DNA from: Topomyia yanbarensis
Lineage: Eukaryota > Arthropoda > Insecta > Diptera > Culicidae
Direction: 5' to 3'
Length of the DNA stretch: 64,000 nt
Assembly (NCBI RefSeq): GCF_030247195.1
Contig: NC_080671.1
Span: 15,016,843 to 15,080,842, forward strand
Every line of letters begins with the position of its first letter. The stretch's first letter is position 1. The translations under genes were made by a program, and so were the position numbers. Below, piece by piece: positions 23,438-35,895 of the stretch. Under the pieces are notes generated by a model, which ran no database searches, was not told where the DNA came from, and saw nothing but the letters and a program-made list of their open reading frames with translations.

Positions 23438-24003
23438 CATTTATTTATTTATTTTTCAACCGAACGAACATCATTAACAGGCCGTAATCGACCCCAATAA
23501 TAATAACTTAATCTAAATATTTTTAACAGATTCAAAAACCTAGACCTCATCATATTACGGGGCAAATGGAAGTCGAACAAATGTGTCATATGATTAAAAA
23601 AGCGTTGTAATCACGTGAAGACCGCATTCGCTGTATGATTGAGCCGTCGAATGTCGAATGTCTCATAAAATGTTACTGCGCAACGTCCTAATTCTCGCTT
23701 GGATATTAACTTATACAATAAGGGCTGGAGAATTGATGCATGCTGATACCAAATCGGCAGCGACTAGGGCTCTTGCTGTATTTCTGCGTTGTTGGAGAGT
23801 GTCTAGTTGAATAAGTTGGCAGCGGCTCTCGTAGCTAGGTAGCCGAAAAGGATCGCGCTAAGGATCCGATGTATTGATCTCTTGATGACAAAGTACGATG
23901 TTTGCTAAATGTTCGAAGCGCTGCTTGTTTAGCCTGTTTTAGCCGACGAAGCTCTGCAGTGTGCCACGGATATTTGTCAGCTTGGCGACCAATTATCCTA
24001 GAA
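23438..24003 (-). pseudogene. Deleted, 3'-terminal LINE fragment (Jockey/CR1-like)
   Basis: Read on the minus strand, the right end encodes a segment like KYPWHTAELRRLKQAKQAA, which matches the region upstream of RT in the sense-strand LINE at 29.9 kb (HPAWHTGELRRLK). It then jumps, after an internal deletion of the RT core, to a C-terminal segment (LFDFHLPRNMMRSRFLNLL). The 3' end is an ATTT-repeat on the plus strand, i.e. an AAAT-type tail like that of the 32.36-kb copy. Stops and frameshifts show it is dead. Confidence 0.6.
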
Positions 24004-24009
24004 ACATGA

Positions 24010-26780
24010 CGGGCACGTAGCTAGAGGGAGGGGTGGGGCACCCCCCGAAATGTTTTGAAAATAAATTTCAAAAACATTATCATCAGCTCCTTTAGCTTGT
24101 AGCTCTTTTGGTTTGAGATAAAGTTAGAAGATTGCTGTTTCCAACAACCAAAATCAATGGTCACGAAATTCAGTGTGGTTTATGCTTCTGTCCCAGCCGG
24201 CGTGAAGCGAACGACAAATAAAGTTACTTTTATATTGTGAGGAACATTTTCCCGAAGGTGAAAATGGAGGCTACACTTGCGATAGCCACCTTAATTGAGT
24301 TCTAACACCTCAGGTATTCTGCGCTCATAACGTTCAACAAATTGGATCAGGCGAAATCATTGATTTTGAATGATTTAAAGCCATTAAATTTTAATGGTTG
24401 TGTGTGACAATGCTGTAATTAAGATCTTCATATAAATGGACGGTGAGAGAATCAATGTTCGGTTACCAGAACGGATACCACTTACTTGGAGAAATGCAGT
24501 ACAGAACATAATACGATAGTACAATTACACATAGTATTCTTTGCACATATCAAAGGCAAACTAGTACGTTCCAGTTCTGACATATGTTCAGGAAATATTG
24601 ACAACAGCAAAAGCTGCGTCAATATCTCAAAATCTACAGCCAGCACAAGCATTGAGGAAATTCACAATCATAAAGGCAATAAGCAAGCATGTTTGCGAAC
24701 ATAAAGGCAGCAACCACGATTATGACACGGAAGTGTTCAATAGCGAGATAGATATGAACGACCCCCTATACGCAGTTGGTGAGGACCTGCTTCCTAAACA
24801 GGTATCTACGTGCAATGGTTAAGAGCTTGCCTGAAATCTGTTGGACAACCAGTAAAACTCATTTTATTATTTTTATTTTTATTGAAATAGATATAACTAG
24901 ATAACAGAACCACTGTTTCAATTGGCTAAAGCATTGAACCGAGTTCACTTATGAATTATTTAAAAAATAGTAGAAGAAGTTTAATGGGCGACTGAGTACT
25001 AAAACACTCCAAAAGTGAACGCATCATCGCAAGTGATTGTCCCGTTTAACAAAACTCAGATGTAATACTCGATATTGGCAACTCTATTTCAAATTGAAAT
25101 GACAGGTTTTTGAATTGTATCCAATTTGAATTACTGTATTAGGTCTGTGCACTATGTAATCTCAGTATAAATACTAGACATCACATACAAGCTACTAGGC
25201 AAAAAAATATTTCAATTTACTGAGAACGATATAGCTGAGGTAACAGTTTTTGCTTTCGCGTCATTTTAACGCATCATCATTTTCATTAGCACTTAATTTT
25301 ATATTCATGCGAGGAATTCGTTCCGTTCATGCGAGTTCGCAACACTGCTGCGACTAAAATGTTGTGACTGGTGGAATCTATTAGTCCAATAATTTCAATT
25401 TAGTATATAGCAGTCTCCCGATCTGTTTTTTATTCGTTTTGGACTAAAATGAGAGATGATCAGAAATCACGAAGGAGGAAAAAAGAATCAGCTAATCTAG
25501 GAAGCCTCAAGAGGTTTTCGAATTTCGCTCTGATCCTCTCAATTCGGTTTGAATAAAACGGCATTTTCGAAAACACATTAAGTCTTCGTTATCCGCACAA
25601 CAATCAACGTAACAACGTTGGTTGAAATTGTTTTCTAAATTTTGGTAAAAGAAACATGTAATCAAAAAGCATTACAGCTTTCTTCAAGAAGTCATGCATC
25701 TCTTCCAATCTTGATGATGATTGTAAAAAAAACTTGAGCTAATTAAAAACGAACCAATTACTGAGCAGATTGTTTGAATGACTTAGAAAGTGTAACTGCA
25801 GGCATCTTCGCATCACGAAAACTGCCGCTGATAATTTTTTTTGCAAAAGATTCACAGAAATTACAATATTAAATTACAATAATTTAAAAACATAGAAATC
25901 TTCACAAGAGAAGCTAGTGCGATGTGTTTTCTTTGATTTGTCGGAAGCAAGTGTGAAGGTAAAAATAATTTAGCTCACCCATATTTATAGTTTCGAGTAA
26001 TTCTAGTGGTGTCATCAATGTTACATTCAGTGCTTCGAAATTTCAAAATCAGTTAACTATTTCTGCTTATCGAAACTGACACTCAGATTCAACGCCTCGG
26101 TCATTCAACTTTCCAACTGACTGAAATTTCATGCAGAATCGAATGTTTGATTGCAGTGTGGACAGTTCGAGCATTAGTGAGCTGCGAAATCTTTGTCTAG
26201 TGCATTTTCGTTCAATAATCCCTCTCAGAGCTAGCATAGAAACAAAATTCAGTTTGCTTCTGAAACCGAAATGACGAAGGAAACGAACCAAACATTTCAT
26301 TCATTGCTGCGGGCAGGAATTGAATTTCGGTTCTCTTTCAAGTTCACGCTGGGATGTAATTTTTTTTAAGCTCAGGTTACATTTAACAAAATTTACGTAA
26401 ATTGTAAGATAACAGTAATCAGGGGATTTCCTTTCGATTAGTGAACACTCCTATAGTAGATAAAATTCCGGCTAGTTTAGTAAATTAATTCATTGAAACA
26501 TCTCTTTTGTATTGTCCAAAAATCCATGAATTCAGAAAAGAAACCTGTAAGCTTCGTATGCTCAAATGTAATATTTGCTTAATCTAGGTAAATACAGCTA
26601 CAAATTATTATAAATTTGAGTTGAATAGGAGTTGAACCGTTTCTGCGCATCTACAAATCGCCTGCCTAATCAGAAAATTTGGAGCGAATTTCGACATTCT
26701 CTAGTATTTGTATTTAAATAATTAAGTCTTAATGAACTATGCTAAAAAGAAATGATATAAAGTGGCATGCGCGGAACTAA
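24010..26780. other. Unassigned DNA
   Basis: Only short frames, such as 24486-24704 and 24598-24822, with no recognised domain. No repeat border was established. Confidence 0.3.
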
Positions 26781-26789
26781 TGACGAAGT

Positions 26790-27280
26790 CGAAGATGTCG
26801 TTCTAATCGTTGAAGTGACGGCTTATTTCTAATATCGGTTGTTGGCAGCGTAGTTAGTGTTGTGCATTTCGGATTGCAGCAGTGTTCGAGAACAAAGGAC
26901 ACGGGTTTGTGCGTAGAGGTTAATTTGTGATAGAAGATCGGGAACATCATATTCAGCCATAAGAAGCTTAGACACGAAGGTAGCTTACGACGTGGGTCTA
27001 CGATCTTCTAAAGTGTGTAGTCCTAATAATCGACAACGATCTTCGTATGGTGCAGGTTCAGCGGATCGTTCCAAGGCAATTGACATAACGCATATCGTTT
27101 GAATCTGCGCTGGACAGCCTCACTTCGTTGGCTTCAAGTTGTATGATGAGAGCACCCACGTTTGCAAATTGGTAATGAACTTACCAGCTGCGCTATTCGC
27201 TCCCCATATGATATAATCTGACCTTCATAGTTGTAAGACGTTGTTTGAAGCAGAAGAGTGCCTCCGTCAATAATGAGGAA
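26790..27280 (-). pseudogene. LINE C-terminal fragment (Jockey/CR1-like)
   Basis: On the minus strand the translated pieces resemble the post-RT region of non-LTR elements: a segment like EAVQRRFKRYALCQLPWNDP, equivalent to EAVQCRFVRFALRRLPWSNP of the copy at 31.9 kb. Conserved downstream phrases are spread over different frames. Several stops and frameshifts are present. It lacks the RT core and both ends. Confidence 0.55.
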
Positions 27281-27752
27281 TGATGAAGTAAGGCAAATAG
27301 TATTTAGCAAATTGCTAATAGATAGGAAAAATATTTAGCAATATGCCAACACAATTCAACTTGTTAATAGATTACGACTATATGATTTACAAAAGTTACA
27401 TTGATTCGTACTAAGTCGTTCTCAATTTCTTACTGTTACTGATATGACGCAGCTGCTAGCCTAAAAAAAGCCATTTTCTCCATCATAATTCAATTACATT
27501 GCAGCCATTGAAATGAATCGATGTTATGTTGAATCTAAGTGCGCGATTCGAGGTTCATTCATTTTGGACCTTCTCATTTTTCGCTGCAAGAACATAACGG
27601 TTTTTGGAATAGTGTCTCTTCATGCACAAATTGTTGGTGAGGTTCATTTTTGTGAAATATTCTGACAGAAGTTTTGTGCTTTCTTTTATAGTCAACGGTT
27701 CTGAGAGGCGAAGATAGCAAACATGTACATTAGAGTAACAAGAAAAAAAAGA

Positions 27753-28629
27753 TGGGTGGGTAATGTCTAGGACATAACCGGAGTGTCGTGACTACTCGTT
27801 TGACTTGTAATTCAAATCGAATGATACTCAATTAAATATGTGGGAATGTTTCAAGTTATTCTTTATAATAATTATGGTGGTTCTGAAAAGAACTTTTGTT
27901 GTTGGAGTCTGCGTTGATAGGGGATGCACTGGATTCTAAGCTCGTTGAGACATTCATTCATGAAATTAACAAATTTCATTTTTTCTTGCTTTGAAATATC
28001 AATGTTAAAATCTCTCGAAACAACCATCGGAATCTTTTCCCTAGCGTACAGAAATGAATCACGCTTAGTGAAAAACTAACCGCGATGATCATATTCTTAA
28101 AATTCTGCTTGTATCTCTTTCAAATGGCTAAATTTTACGCATTAAGTTCGATTCACCGGGCTCAGCGAAATTTTCCTGGGGATCCCGTTCGTTAGTCTAT
28201 TCAGTAAAACAATTTTATTACCGAGTTCTCTGCATTGAATACAGGTTAATAATTTCATATGATTTCAACAAGCAGACAATGTACTTGTATGACAGGTGGG
28301 AGTATTTTGAAGTGGTTTTAGTGGATGTAACAACATAAAATCGTGTATTGGACATTTTACAATGATTCTCCTTAACCCCGCAAAACCACGGGGTTGGCAG
28401 CAGAGGGTTAAGTTGTTTGGAAGAAATGACAGTTATTATATGATAACTAAAATATAAAATTGTTCTACAAATTGTAAAGTGCCGTGTTAACCTGAAAATT
28501 TGTCATTTCATTCATATAGGAACAATCATTAAAATTGTCAATTTATGCTTTGTCAGATTTGAAGCAACTTCGAAGTGTGGTCACGACACCCCTGTTATGT
28601 CCTATACATTACCAACTCATCTTTTTCCA
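27753..28629. mobile_element. TIR element with a histone-type stem-loop
   Basis: The left end reads AAAGATGGGTGGGTAATGTC followed by GGACATAACCGGAGTGTCG; the right end carries the inverted counterpart (CGACACCCCTGTTATGTCC and CATTACCAACTCATCTTTTT). This gives imperfect terminal inverted repeats of about 50 bp and a total of ~880 bp. Inside, at 27879-27894, is GGTTCTGAAAAGAACT, resembling an antisense histone mRNA 3' stem-loop. The same arrangement of end plus stem-loop recurs at 52.75 kb. No transposase ORF, so non-autonomous. Confidence 0.6.
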
Positions 28630-28829
28630 TTTTGCATTCGTCCTAATAAGGACGGTTTGTAGATAACTATGTTGATACAAGACGAGAATCTTTTGGAACA
28701 ATTCAAACCTTGCCGACGATTGTTTTTACTGCGTACACAAATACATTTGTCACACATCATCACAAAATACAAAACTCCGCCCTCCCCCATATAATGCTAC
28801 GTCATTTATCGATGATTCCTAATGCTTTC

Positions 28830-28950
28830 GCTAATATGCACTACTATCGCTCGTTCTCGTGCCGTGCATGAGTCTTTCCTTTCCGTACAGTTTCTAATGG
28901 CATAACCAAAACGAATATACCGGCTTTCTCCCACCAACTACTCTCGTCAA
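28830..28950. repeat. Fragment of histone-pseudogene flanking sequence
   Basis: The stretch containing GCACTACTATCGCTCGTTCT and CATAACCAAAACGAATA matches sequence flanking the H3 pseudogenes near 54120-54210 and 55075-55165. It is probably a copy of the H3 upstream region without the gene. Confidence 0.5.
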
Positions 28951-29319
28951 GCAACCTAATACGAATAATCATAGGAACAAACATGTTGTGGACCTATATT
29001 TAAAACTTTTCATCATTTTATTGTTCGGTTGGTGCACCATATTGACGGCTCTGTGCGGGATGGGCTGAAAATTTTCACTTTTCCGAGTCGTTTTCGAAAG
29101 ATTTTTCAAACCACAATTTTTTCGTCGATAATTAATATCCTACGTATTCAAAAATTTAATACACCATTGGTACAAATATTTTCGATAAAATGCCGAAGAA
29201 ATTGATTAAATCCATTCAGTACAACAAAAGATATAAGCGTTCAAAATCTTACATCATTTTCTTCTGAAATTTTGAAAAGGGACCCTTATATTGAAAGGTA
29301 AGTCGTTAGTCACGACAAA

Positions 29320-29760
29320 ATACCCCTATCGGCCCACCCCGAGTCGATTCATAGTCCCACCAGGAGTACTTGCTCCAAATTTGAAGCAAATCGGACAAGT
29401 CTAGCTTAAAGTTTGTATGGGATTTTTGATAATTTACATGGAGAAACCCCACTATCTCGCATTTTCGCCGCTAGGTGGTACTGAATGCATCGTATTATCA
29501 CTGTAAGTGAAACGAAGAAAGATAATTTAATTGTCTACAACTTTGTCGAAGAGTGGTAGTCAATCCGGCTTTCCTAAAAGAAGTTATTAAACTTTTAATG
29601 GAGTCTGAGTCAGTTTTGCATGGGGCTTAGCGGTGCATGGTTTTGTATCAGTACTCTATTCGCATGAACTTAACATTTTTGTGAATTAATGGTTAGGTTT
29701 AGCTTAATAGCATGTTCAGAAGAATTATAGTAAATAATACGGGTCAAGTTTTGGTTAGAT
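29320..29760 (+). repeat. Dispersed repeat, copy 1
   Basis: It contains GAGTCGATTCATAGTCCCAC, TGCTCCAAATTTGAAGCAAA and TTCAGAAGAATTATAGTAAA. Related copies occur inverted at about 56135-56400 and in the same orientation at about 63040-63300. No coding capacity; the element class is unknown. Confidence 0.6.
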
Positions 29761-29929
29761 TAATTTAGTTCCACTTGTCACAACATAGAGGGCGCTAACA
29801 CTAACTTTTCAACGGAGAGAGATAGAAATTAGGTGTCTTTCACAAAGTTGTAGAACAGATATTTTGCAATAATTCTTCCGAACATCTCGATATTCTATCT
29901 CTCTTCTATGAAATTTCTCCGGATTAAAA

Positions 29930-32368
29930 TGGATTTATGTTCGCTGATCCCGAACTGTCATCTTTTCATGCTGGTATCACCAGTTTGCTTGACTGCTACA
30001 GTCTAAATCTGCTACGCCAGACGAATAATGTGGTGAACGAGAACAACAGAATCCTTGATCTCTGTTTTTCGAGCAAATCTGACTACGCGCCAAAAGTTAC
30101 CGCAGCACCGTTCCCCCTGGTAAAGACTGTTAGACACCACCCTCACCTGCATATATTGCTTGAAGCGATTCGAGTGAAGCATGACTGCAATGCTTCTGAC
30201 ACCGTCAGCTATAATTTTAGAAAAGCCGACTATAATAGCATTATTGACTTCCTGTTGAATATCCACTGGACTGAAATTCTCGACAATGATGATGTCAACG
30301 TTGCAGTGCAGACCTTCTCCAATGTTATGAGCTATGCTATCGATCGCTATGTACCCAAAAGAAGTGGCCTTCAATCTAAGCACCCAGCGTGGCACACTGG
30401 CGAGCTGAGACGGTTAAAAGCGACTAAAAGAGCCTCTCTGAAGAAGTACTCCAAGTTTGGGGGCTATGCGCTGCGACAACACTACGTTCATGTTAACCAA
30501 GTCTATAAAAAGACATCGAAGCGTTGCCATGCCGATTACTTGCGAAACGTGCAACGTAAGTTGAAGTCCGAACCTAAAACATTCTGGAAGCATGTAAACG
30601 AGCAAAGAAAGGAATCCGAGTTGCCTTCAACGATGAGCTATGGAGGACGTATGAGCTCTAGTTTACAGGAGATTTGCCAACTATTCTCTGAAAAGTTCGC
30701 GAGTGTTTTCTCCAACGAGAAACTGACACCGACCCAGGCGTCACGCGCGGCTCTCAATGTACCTCAATCATACCAGTCTTTGAACTCTATCAATATCGAC
30801 AATAATATGGTACAACTGGCGATTAGCAAAATGAAGGCTTCAACCTCAGCAGGCCCAGATGGTATACCAACTATTATTCTAAAAAAAATGCTTTGCCGGT
30901 CTAATTGAACCTCTTTGTCATCTGTTTCAATTGTCGCTAACAACCGGAGTATTTCTCGAACTCTGGAAATCCTCCTTCATGTTTCCAGTTCACAAAAAAA
31001 GGTGATAAAAAGGTAGTTGACAACTACCGTGGTATTACAACGCTAAGCGCAGTTCCTAAGCTGTTTTAAATGGCTGTGTTGGAACCCATCTCCAGCCACT
31101 GCAAACAGTATATCTCCGAGACTCAGCATGGATTTATGCCGAAACGTTCAACATCTACGAATCTTCTGTCGTTCACAACATATGTTACAGATACCATGTC
31201 GGACGGCCTTCAAACTGACGTTATCTACACGGACCTTTCAGCTGCTTTTGACAAGATAAATCACGCTATTGCAGTGGCAAAATTGGATAGACTTGGCTTT
31301 GGTACTAATATTCTCCGTTGGATGCAATCGTATCTCAGTGATCGTTGTCTAGCAGTCAAGATAGGTGATTGTGTATCCGAAGAGTTCTTTGCTTCATCTG
31401 GTATTCCGCAAGGCAGCCATCTCGGTCCATTGATTTTTCTTCTGTATTTCAACGACGTCAACTTTTGTTTAGAAGGACCACGGTTGTCTTTCGCCGACGA
31501 CCTCAAGTTATACCATAGAATCCGGAATACTGATGATGCAGCTTTCCTTCAACGCCAACTGGAAACCTTTGCGGAATGGTGCCAGATCAACCGAATGACC
31601 CGAAACCCCAAGAAATGTACGGTCATTACGTTCTCGAGGAAAAAAAACGCCAATTCGATTCGATTACTGTCTAGCTGAATCCACGATTGACAGAGCGAAT
31701 TGCGTCAAACATCTCGGAGTTTTTCTCGATGAACAACTGACGTTTAAACAGCATATCAGCTATATTGTCGCAAAGGCATCACGCTGTTTGGGGTTCATAA
31801 TGCGAATATCTAAGCACTTTTCAGATATTTACTGCTTGAAATCTCTTTACTGCTCACTCGTTCGATCAACTCTGGAATATTGTTCAGTTGTGTGGAACCC
31901 TCATTATCTCAACGGTGTCCATCGAATTGAGGCAGTACAGTGCAGATTTGTTCGGTTTGCCCTTCGTCGATTGCCTTGGAGCAACCCTCACCAGCTGCCA
32001 AGTTATGAAAGCCGGGGTTTGCTTATTGGACTCGATACATTGCAAGTGCGACGGGATCTATTCCGTGCCATGACGATTTCGGATATTTTGCAAGATCGAA
32101 TTGACTGCCCCGAGCTTCTCAGTGCGATAAACATGAACGTTCGCCCTCGCGCACTTCGCAATAATTTATTCCTCCGATTACCTCTTCGCCGGAGTAAACG
32201 GTGCCATCATTGGTTTGCAGCGGACCTTCAACAGAGTGTCATCCGAGTTGGATTTTCACATTCCACGTAGCAGATTACAATTTGAATTTTTAAATAGATT
32301 AAGAAATTATCATTAGGACCACACTGTGTCTGTTGATTTTAATTATAAATAAATAAATAAATAAACCG
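29930..32368 (+). pseudogene. 5'-truncated non-LTR retrotransposon ORF2 (Jockey/CR1-like)
   Basis: The fragment retains the tail of the endonuclease region and the reverse transcriptase. It is split over at least three frames: 29937-30908, 31070-31678 and 31788-32270. RT landmarks are visible: STSAGPDGIPT at the end of the first piece; then HGFMPKRST, TDLSAAFDKINH, GIPQGSHLGPLIFLLYFND and the catalytic FADD. After another frameshift comes a C-terminal region with VRSTLEYCSVVWNP and LRRLPWSNP. A frameshift near 30900, a stop just before 31070 and a shift near 31676 disable it. The 3' end is an AAATAAATAAAT-type tail at 32345-32365. Clade placement is uncertain between Jockey and CR1/L2 lineages. 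Confidence 0.9.
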
Positions 32369-32369
32369 C

Positions 32370-35300
32370 GAATGTTAGATTTTGCTATATTACCTAGTGA
32401 AAAAATTGTATTAAAACAAACTTCGTCTCAGCAGTATCTGACGGAATGACTTGGACGCCAGTTAACTGGACTACTCAGCTATTTACCACTCTCTCCGTTT
32501 TAACCCTATCACGAAAAGAGTCCAACATTCAAAATTAAATTTTCTAACTCGTAAGCAAAATATATTTTATCAGTTAAGTGTATCTCCTTTTGCCCACTGG
32601 CTGAAATCGCTTATGACTATATCCCGTCGTGATGAACTAACATTTTTTTTATCAAATAAGCATTTCAATGCTGGCTGTTATTTTGTTACCACAAGTATTG
32701 CACCTTGCGAGTCGATGTAATTGGCAACTATTCTGTCATTCACTAGTAGTGAAACGTTAATACTGTGATTAAAAAAACACGCATCGCGAGTCTGTTTTTT
32801 ATGAGTTGGCTTGTTACGCGGAATGTAATCACAAAAAATATGGTACATAGGTTCTTTACAACAGGTCTTTAACTATCTACGAAAAATGCCACAAATCAGC
32901 TTTGAATGGCTGTCAAATCAACACCAGTAAACGCGATTGTCATGACACAGAGAACAGATATTCGTTTCCATCGCTTATGCTACACTCTAGTTTTGAATGG
33001 GAATTGGAACGGCGGCACCAGTCTGCTATCTGTGACTATGAGTTTAAAACATCAGCTGGTCGGTAGTCAATATCCGTCTCTATCGAACTGACAGCATTGA
33101 TATATTAAATTCAAAGTGTCATGGTGGAGTTTGTTTGCGTTTCAATGTCGTGTTACACCCAATTGCCATCAGGCATCATCTAAATCCATCCGTTGCTCAG
33201 CACCGTAGCTTTGTACCTGGCGGCACCAACCGATACTAAATTGATTTTGTATAAAAGCTTGCGGATTTCGGCATCGGAAGCTGTATCGTCGTACACGCAA
33301 GTATTAAATCCGAAAGAATAAAGCGATTTACAGATCGGCAGGTCGGTCTTCCCACGCTACCAGACCGACCGCTTCTGCGATTCTTTCGATTCAATCAATC
33401 AGGGATCATACTTTCGACTAATGGAATTCTGCCCCCGGGTTCAAAGTTCCATCATCTTCGCGATGTTTCATGTTTCCATCATTCTTTGACGACAGAAGAA
33501 AAAATACGTTCTGTAAATAATGTAACTGTGTCTGGCCGTTGAGGCACTTGAATTATGTTCGTTTTTACTTTCCTTTGTTTCGCAGAGCAGAAATATTACA
33601 GCAAAATGATCATTATGACAAAGTGATAAGGCAGGATTTTCAGATTCTGTTGGAAATTAAAACCGGCTCAACAAAAAACTGGGTGGTATTTCTAAATTGC
33701 CGATACGAATTTCGCTTATAAACTACAGTCTTAGACACATACAAAAGTCGCAGTTCAAACTATGGACTTCCACTGACGTGCATCTTTTGATGTCGGAACG
33801 AACGGAGAAATTGCTATTTATTTGCCATGCTATGCTATGCCATGCCACCCACGGACCGGAACAAAACGGTAAATGTTGTTGGTCACGTTTTATGATCTCA
33901 ACCGCTAACAGTGAAGTTTGTCGCAATCGTATACAGGGAAAATGTAATCATAGAAACACTACATTAATGTTCAATACGATTTCATGATGACCTGTATCAG
34001 TGGTTACGGTGAAATAATATGTATTCAATTATCATCAGAATAATGCTCATCAAATATTTCACCAAACAGCATTTAAAGAGTGCTTAACAAGGTTTTCAAT
34101 TTTCAACAAAAACTGGATCCTTGTTAATATAAAGATTTTAAATTAGATATGGAATTTGCATTTCGTATACGTCTCATCAGAATCCGACACTAATTTACAG
34201 ACTGTGAAGATTTTGAAAATGGAGATATGAAAATGTTTTCAGAATACCAAAAACATGGTACATACTAAAATAAAACTCAATCGGATTAGTTTATTTGTTA
34301 TTATAATATTTTTAATTTTATAAACCGCTCAAATCGTATATCCTGTAAGATTTCGAGAATACACGCTTAACTTTTCGCCTTACACTCTTCAGTATTAACC
34401 AGTCTACTTGGTGATGAATCTTATAAGGAAAACTACTTGTGTTACCATGGAAACGACTGGCCACGATAAATATGTTCAGTTAGAGCGAAATTCACATTCC
34501 AATGAGATCAGGTATTGAACCCTTCTACACAAATGATTTCAACCATTTCTTTCCACGGCGAGGGAAACAGCACATTGTAATAATTGTAGATTACAAAGCA
34601 TTTTAAACATTTTATGGTACTGACCCTCATAACTACCCGCTTCACGATTATTGTCTTCCGCAAATGGGCACACGATGTACGCCATTAAAGAAAGTTGTAA
34701 TCCGATCATTCCGGAGCTTTAATCTGCGCCCAACCAAACTGCGGAAATAATTATTTTAACGATTTTTCACTGCTTGCACTACCACAATAGCAGGTGATTA
34801 TCGTTCGTAAAATGATTATTGTACCCAATGCCAGTGGGAACAGACGCGTATCTCCCTTGTGAGAGCATTTCCGCAACCATAACCAAACGCAAACCAGGCA
34901 GGCACCGGCCAATTCGGATTGTGTTTGCTGTTTGAAACAGAACACCAGCCGCGCCGCAACCGCCAGCCGTGAAGCCTTTGGTTGGTTGGTTGGTTGGTTG
35001 GAATTTAATTTATTTATGAGTTATTTTGTAAAGGTGAATAGATGCCACAGTCAAACAATCCATTCTCTCATTCTGCCTGCTAGACCGACCGTCCTGCTGA
35101 CTGACTTCGTTGGAGCATCGCCGCACGAAATGCGAGAGCAGCCGAGATCCGATCTGTTGCTGATTGATATATCCATGGTACCTACAATCTGAATGGACAG
35201 TCCATTACTGGTGCACGTTCTGAATGGAGAATTGAATTTGAAAGTGAGCGGGAGGAAGAATTATTATCTGGCCAGAGCGCTGTGCTGTATGGTCATTTCG

Positions 35301-35891
35301 GTCCGTTTGCATTCTCTACTCCCATCCTTATCCGGATTATCTACTTTTGATTCATTGGTTAAATTATTATTGATTTTATTGAACTCATGGACTGGGCTAA
35401 TGAACGCTTCTAAAATACAAATTGTATAGGTCAAGAGTGGTCATTGGGCTATGACCTAGCTGCAAAGGAAGGGTGGCATACAGTGTTTGGATTCAGTTTA
35501 CAATCAGGATCAATGGGAAAGCTTGATTGCATTTATAGAAATCGATTGCAACACTAATGAGCTATTTGCAATAGACAAACGATCATTATTTGAAAACCGA
35601 AAATTGTTTACCTGTGTATAGCAGGTCATTGTGATAAAATCAACTTTTCAAGAAGAAAAACATTGCTCATTAGAAGCACACTTTATTTACAGGACACATC
35701 CCGAACTAATTGAATGTAGTTGGTTATCGCTGTCACAACACTCCTCCCATCGTCAATTCAGTAACCTTTTCAATGGTGTCAGGTTTACACAAATCATTAC
35801 TTGGTTCATTGCGTGGGCCATTCGATGAAACCAATCGGCGAATAATGGCTTTCGCGCGGTTTGGCTGTGTAATTATAGAGCGTTCAACATC
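32370..35891. other. Unassigned DNA
   Basis: No supported gene. Minor features are a GGTT microsatellite at about 34979-35001 and a short perfect inverted repeat near 33338-33370 (GGTCGGTCT with AGACCGACC). Small frames have no recognised domain. Confidence 0.3.
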
Positions 35892-35895
35892 AAAT
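35892..35895. repeat. 4-bp target-site duplication of the gypsy element (left copy)
   Basis: AAAT precedes the 5' LTR and recurs at 51863-51866 just after the 3' LTR. This confirms that the two LTRs 14.85 kb apart belong to one insertion. Confidence 0.8.

Noticed and set aside
34979..35001. GGTT-repeat as a telomere-like or regulatory array
   Set aside because: Only about six units, an ordinary microsatellite.
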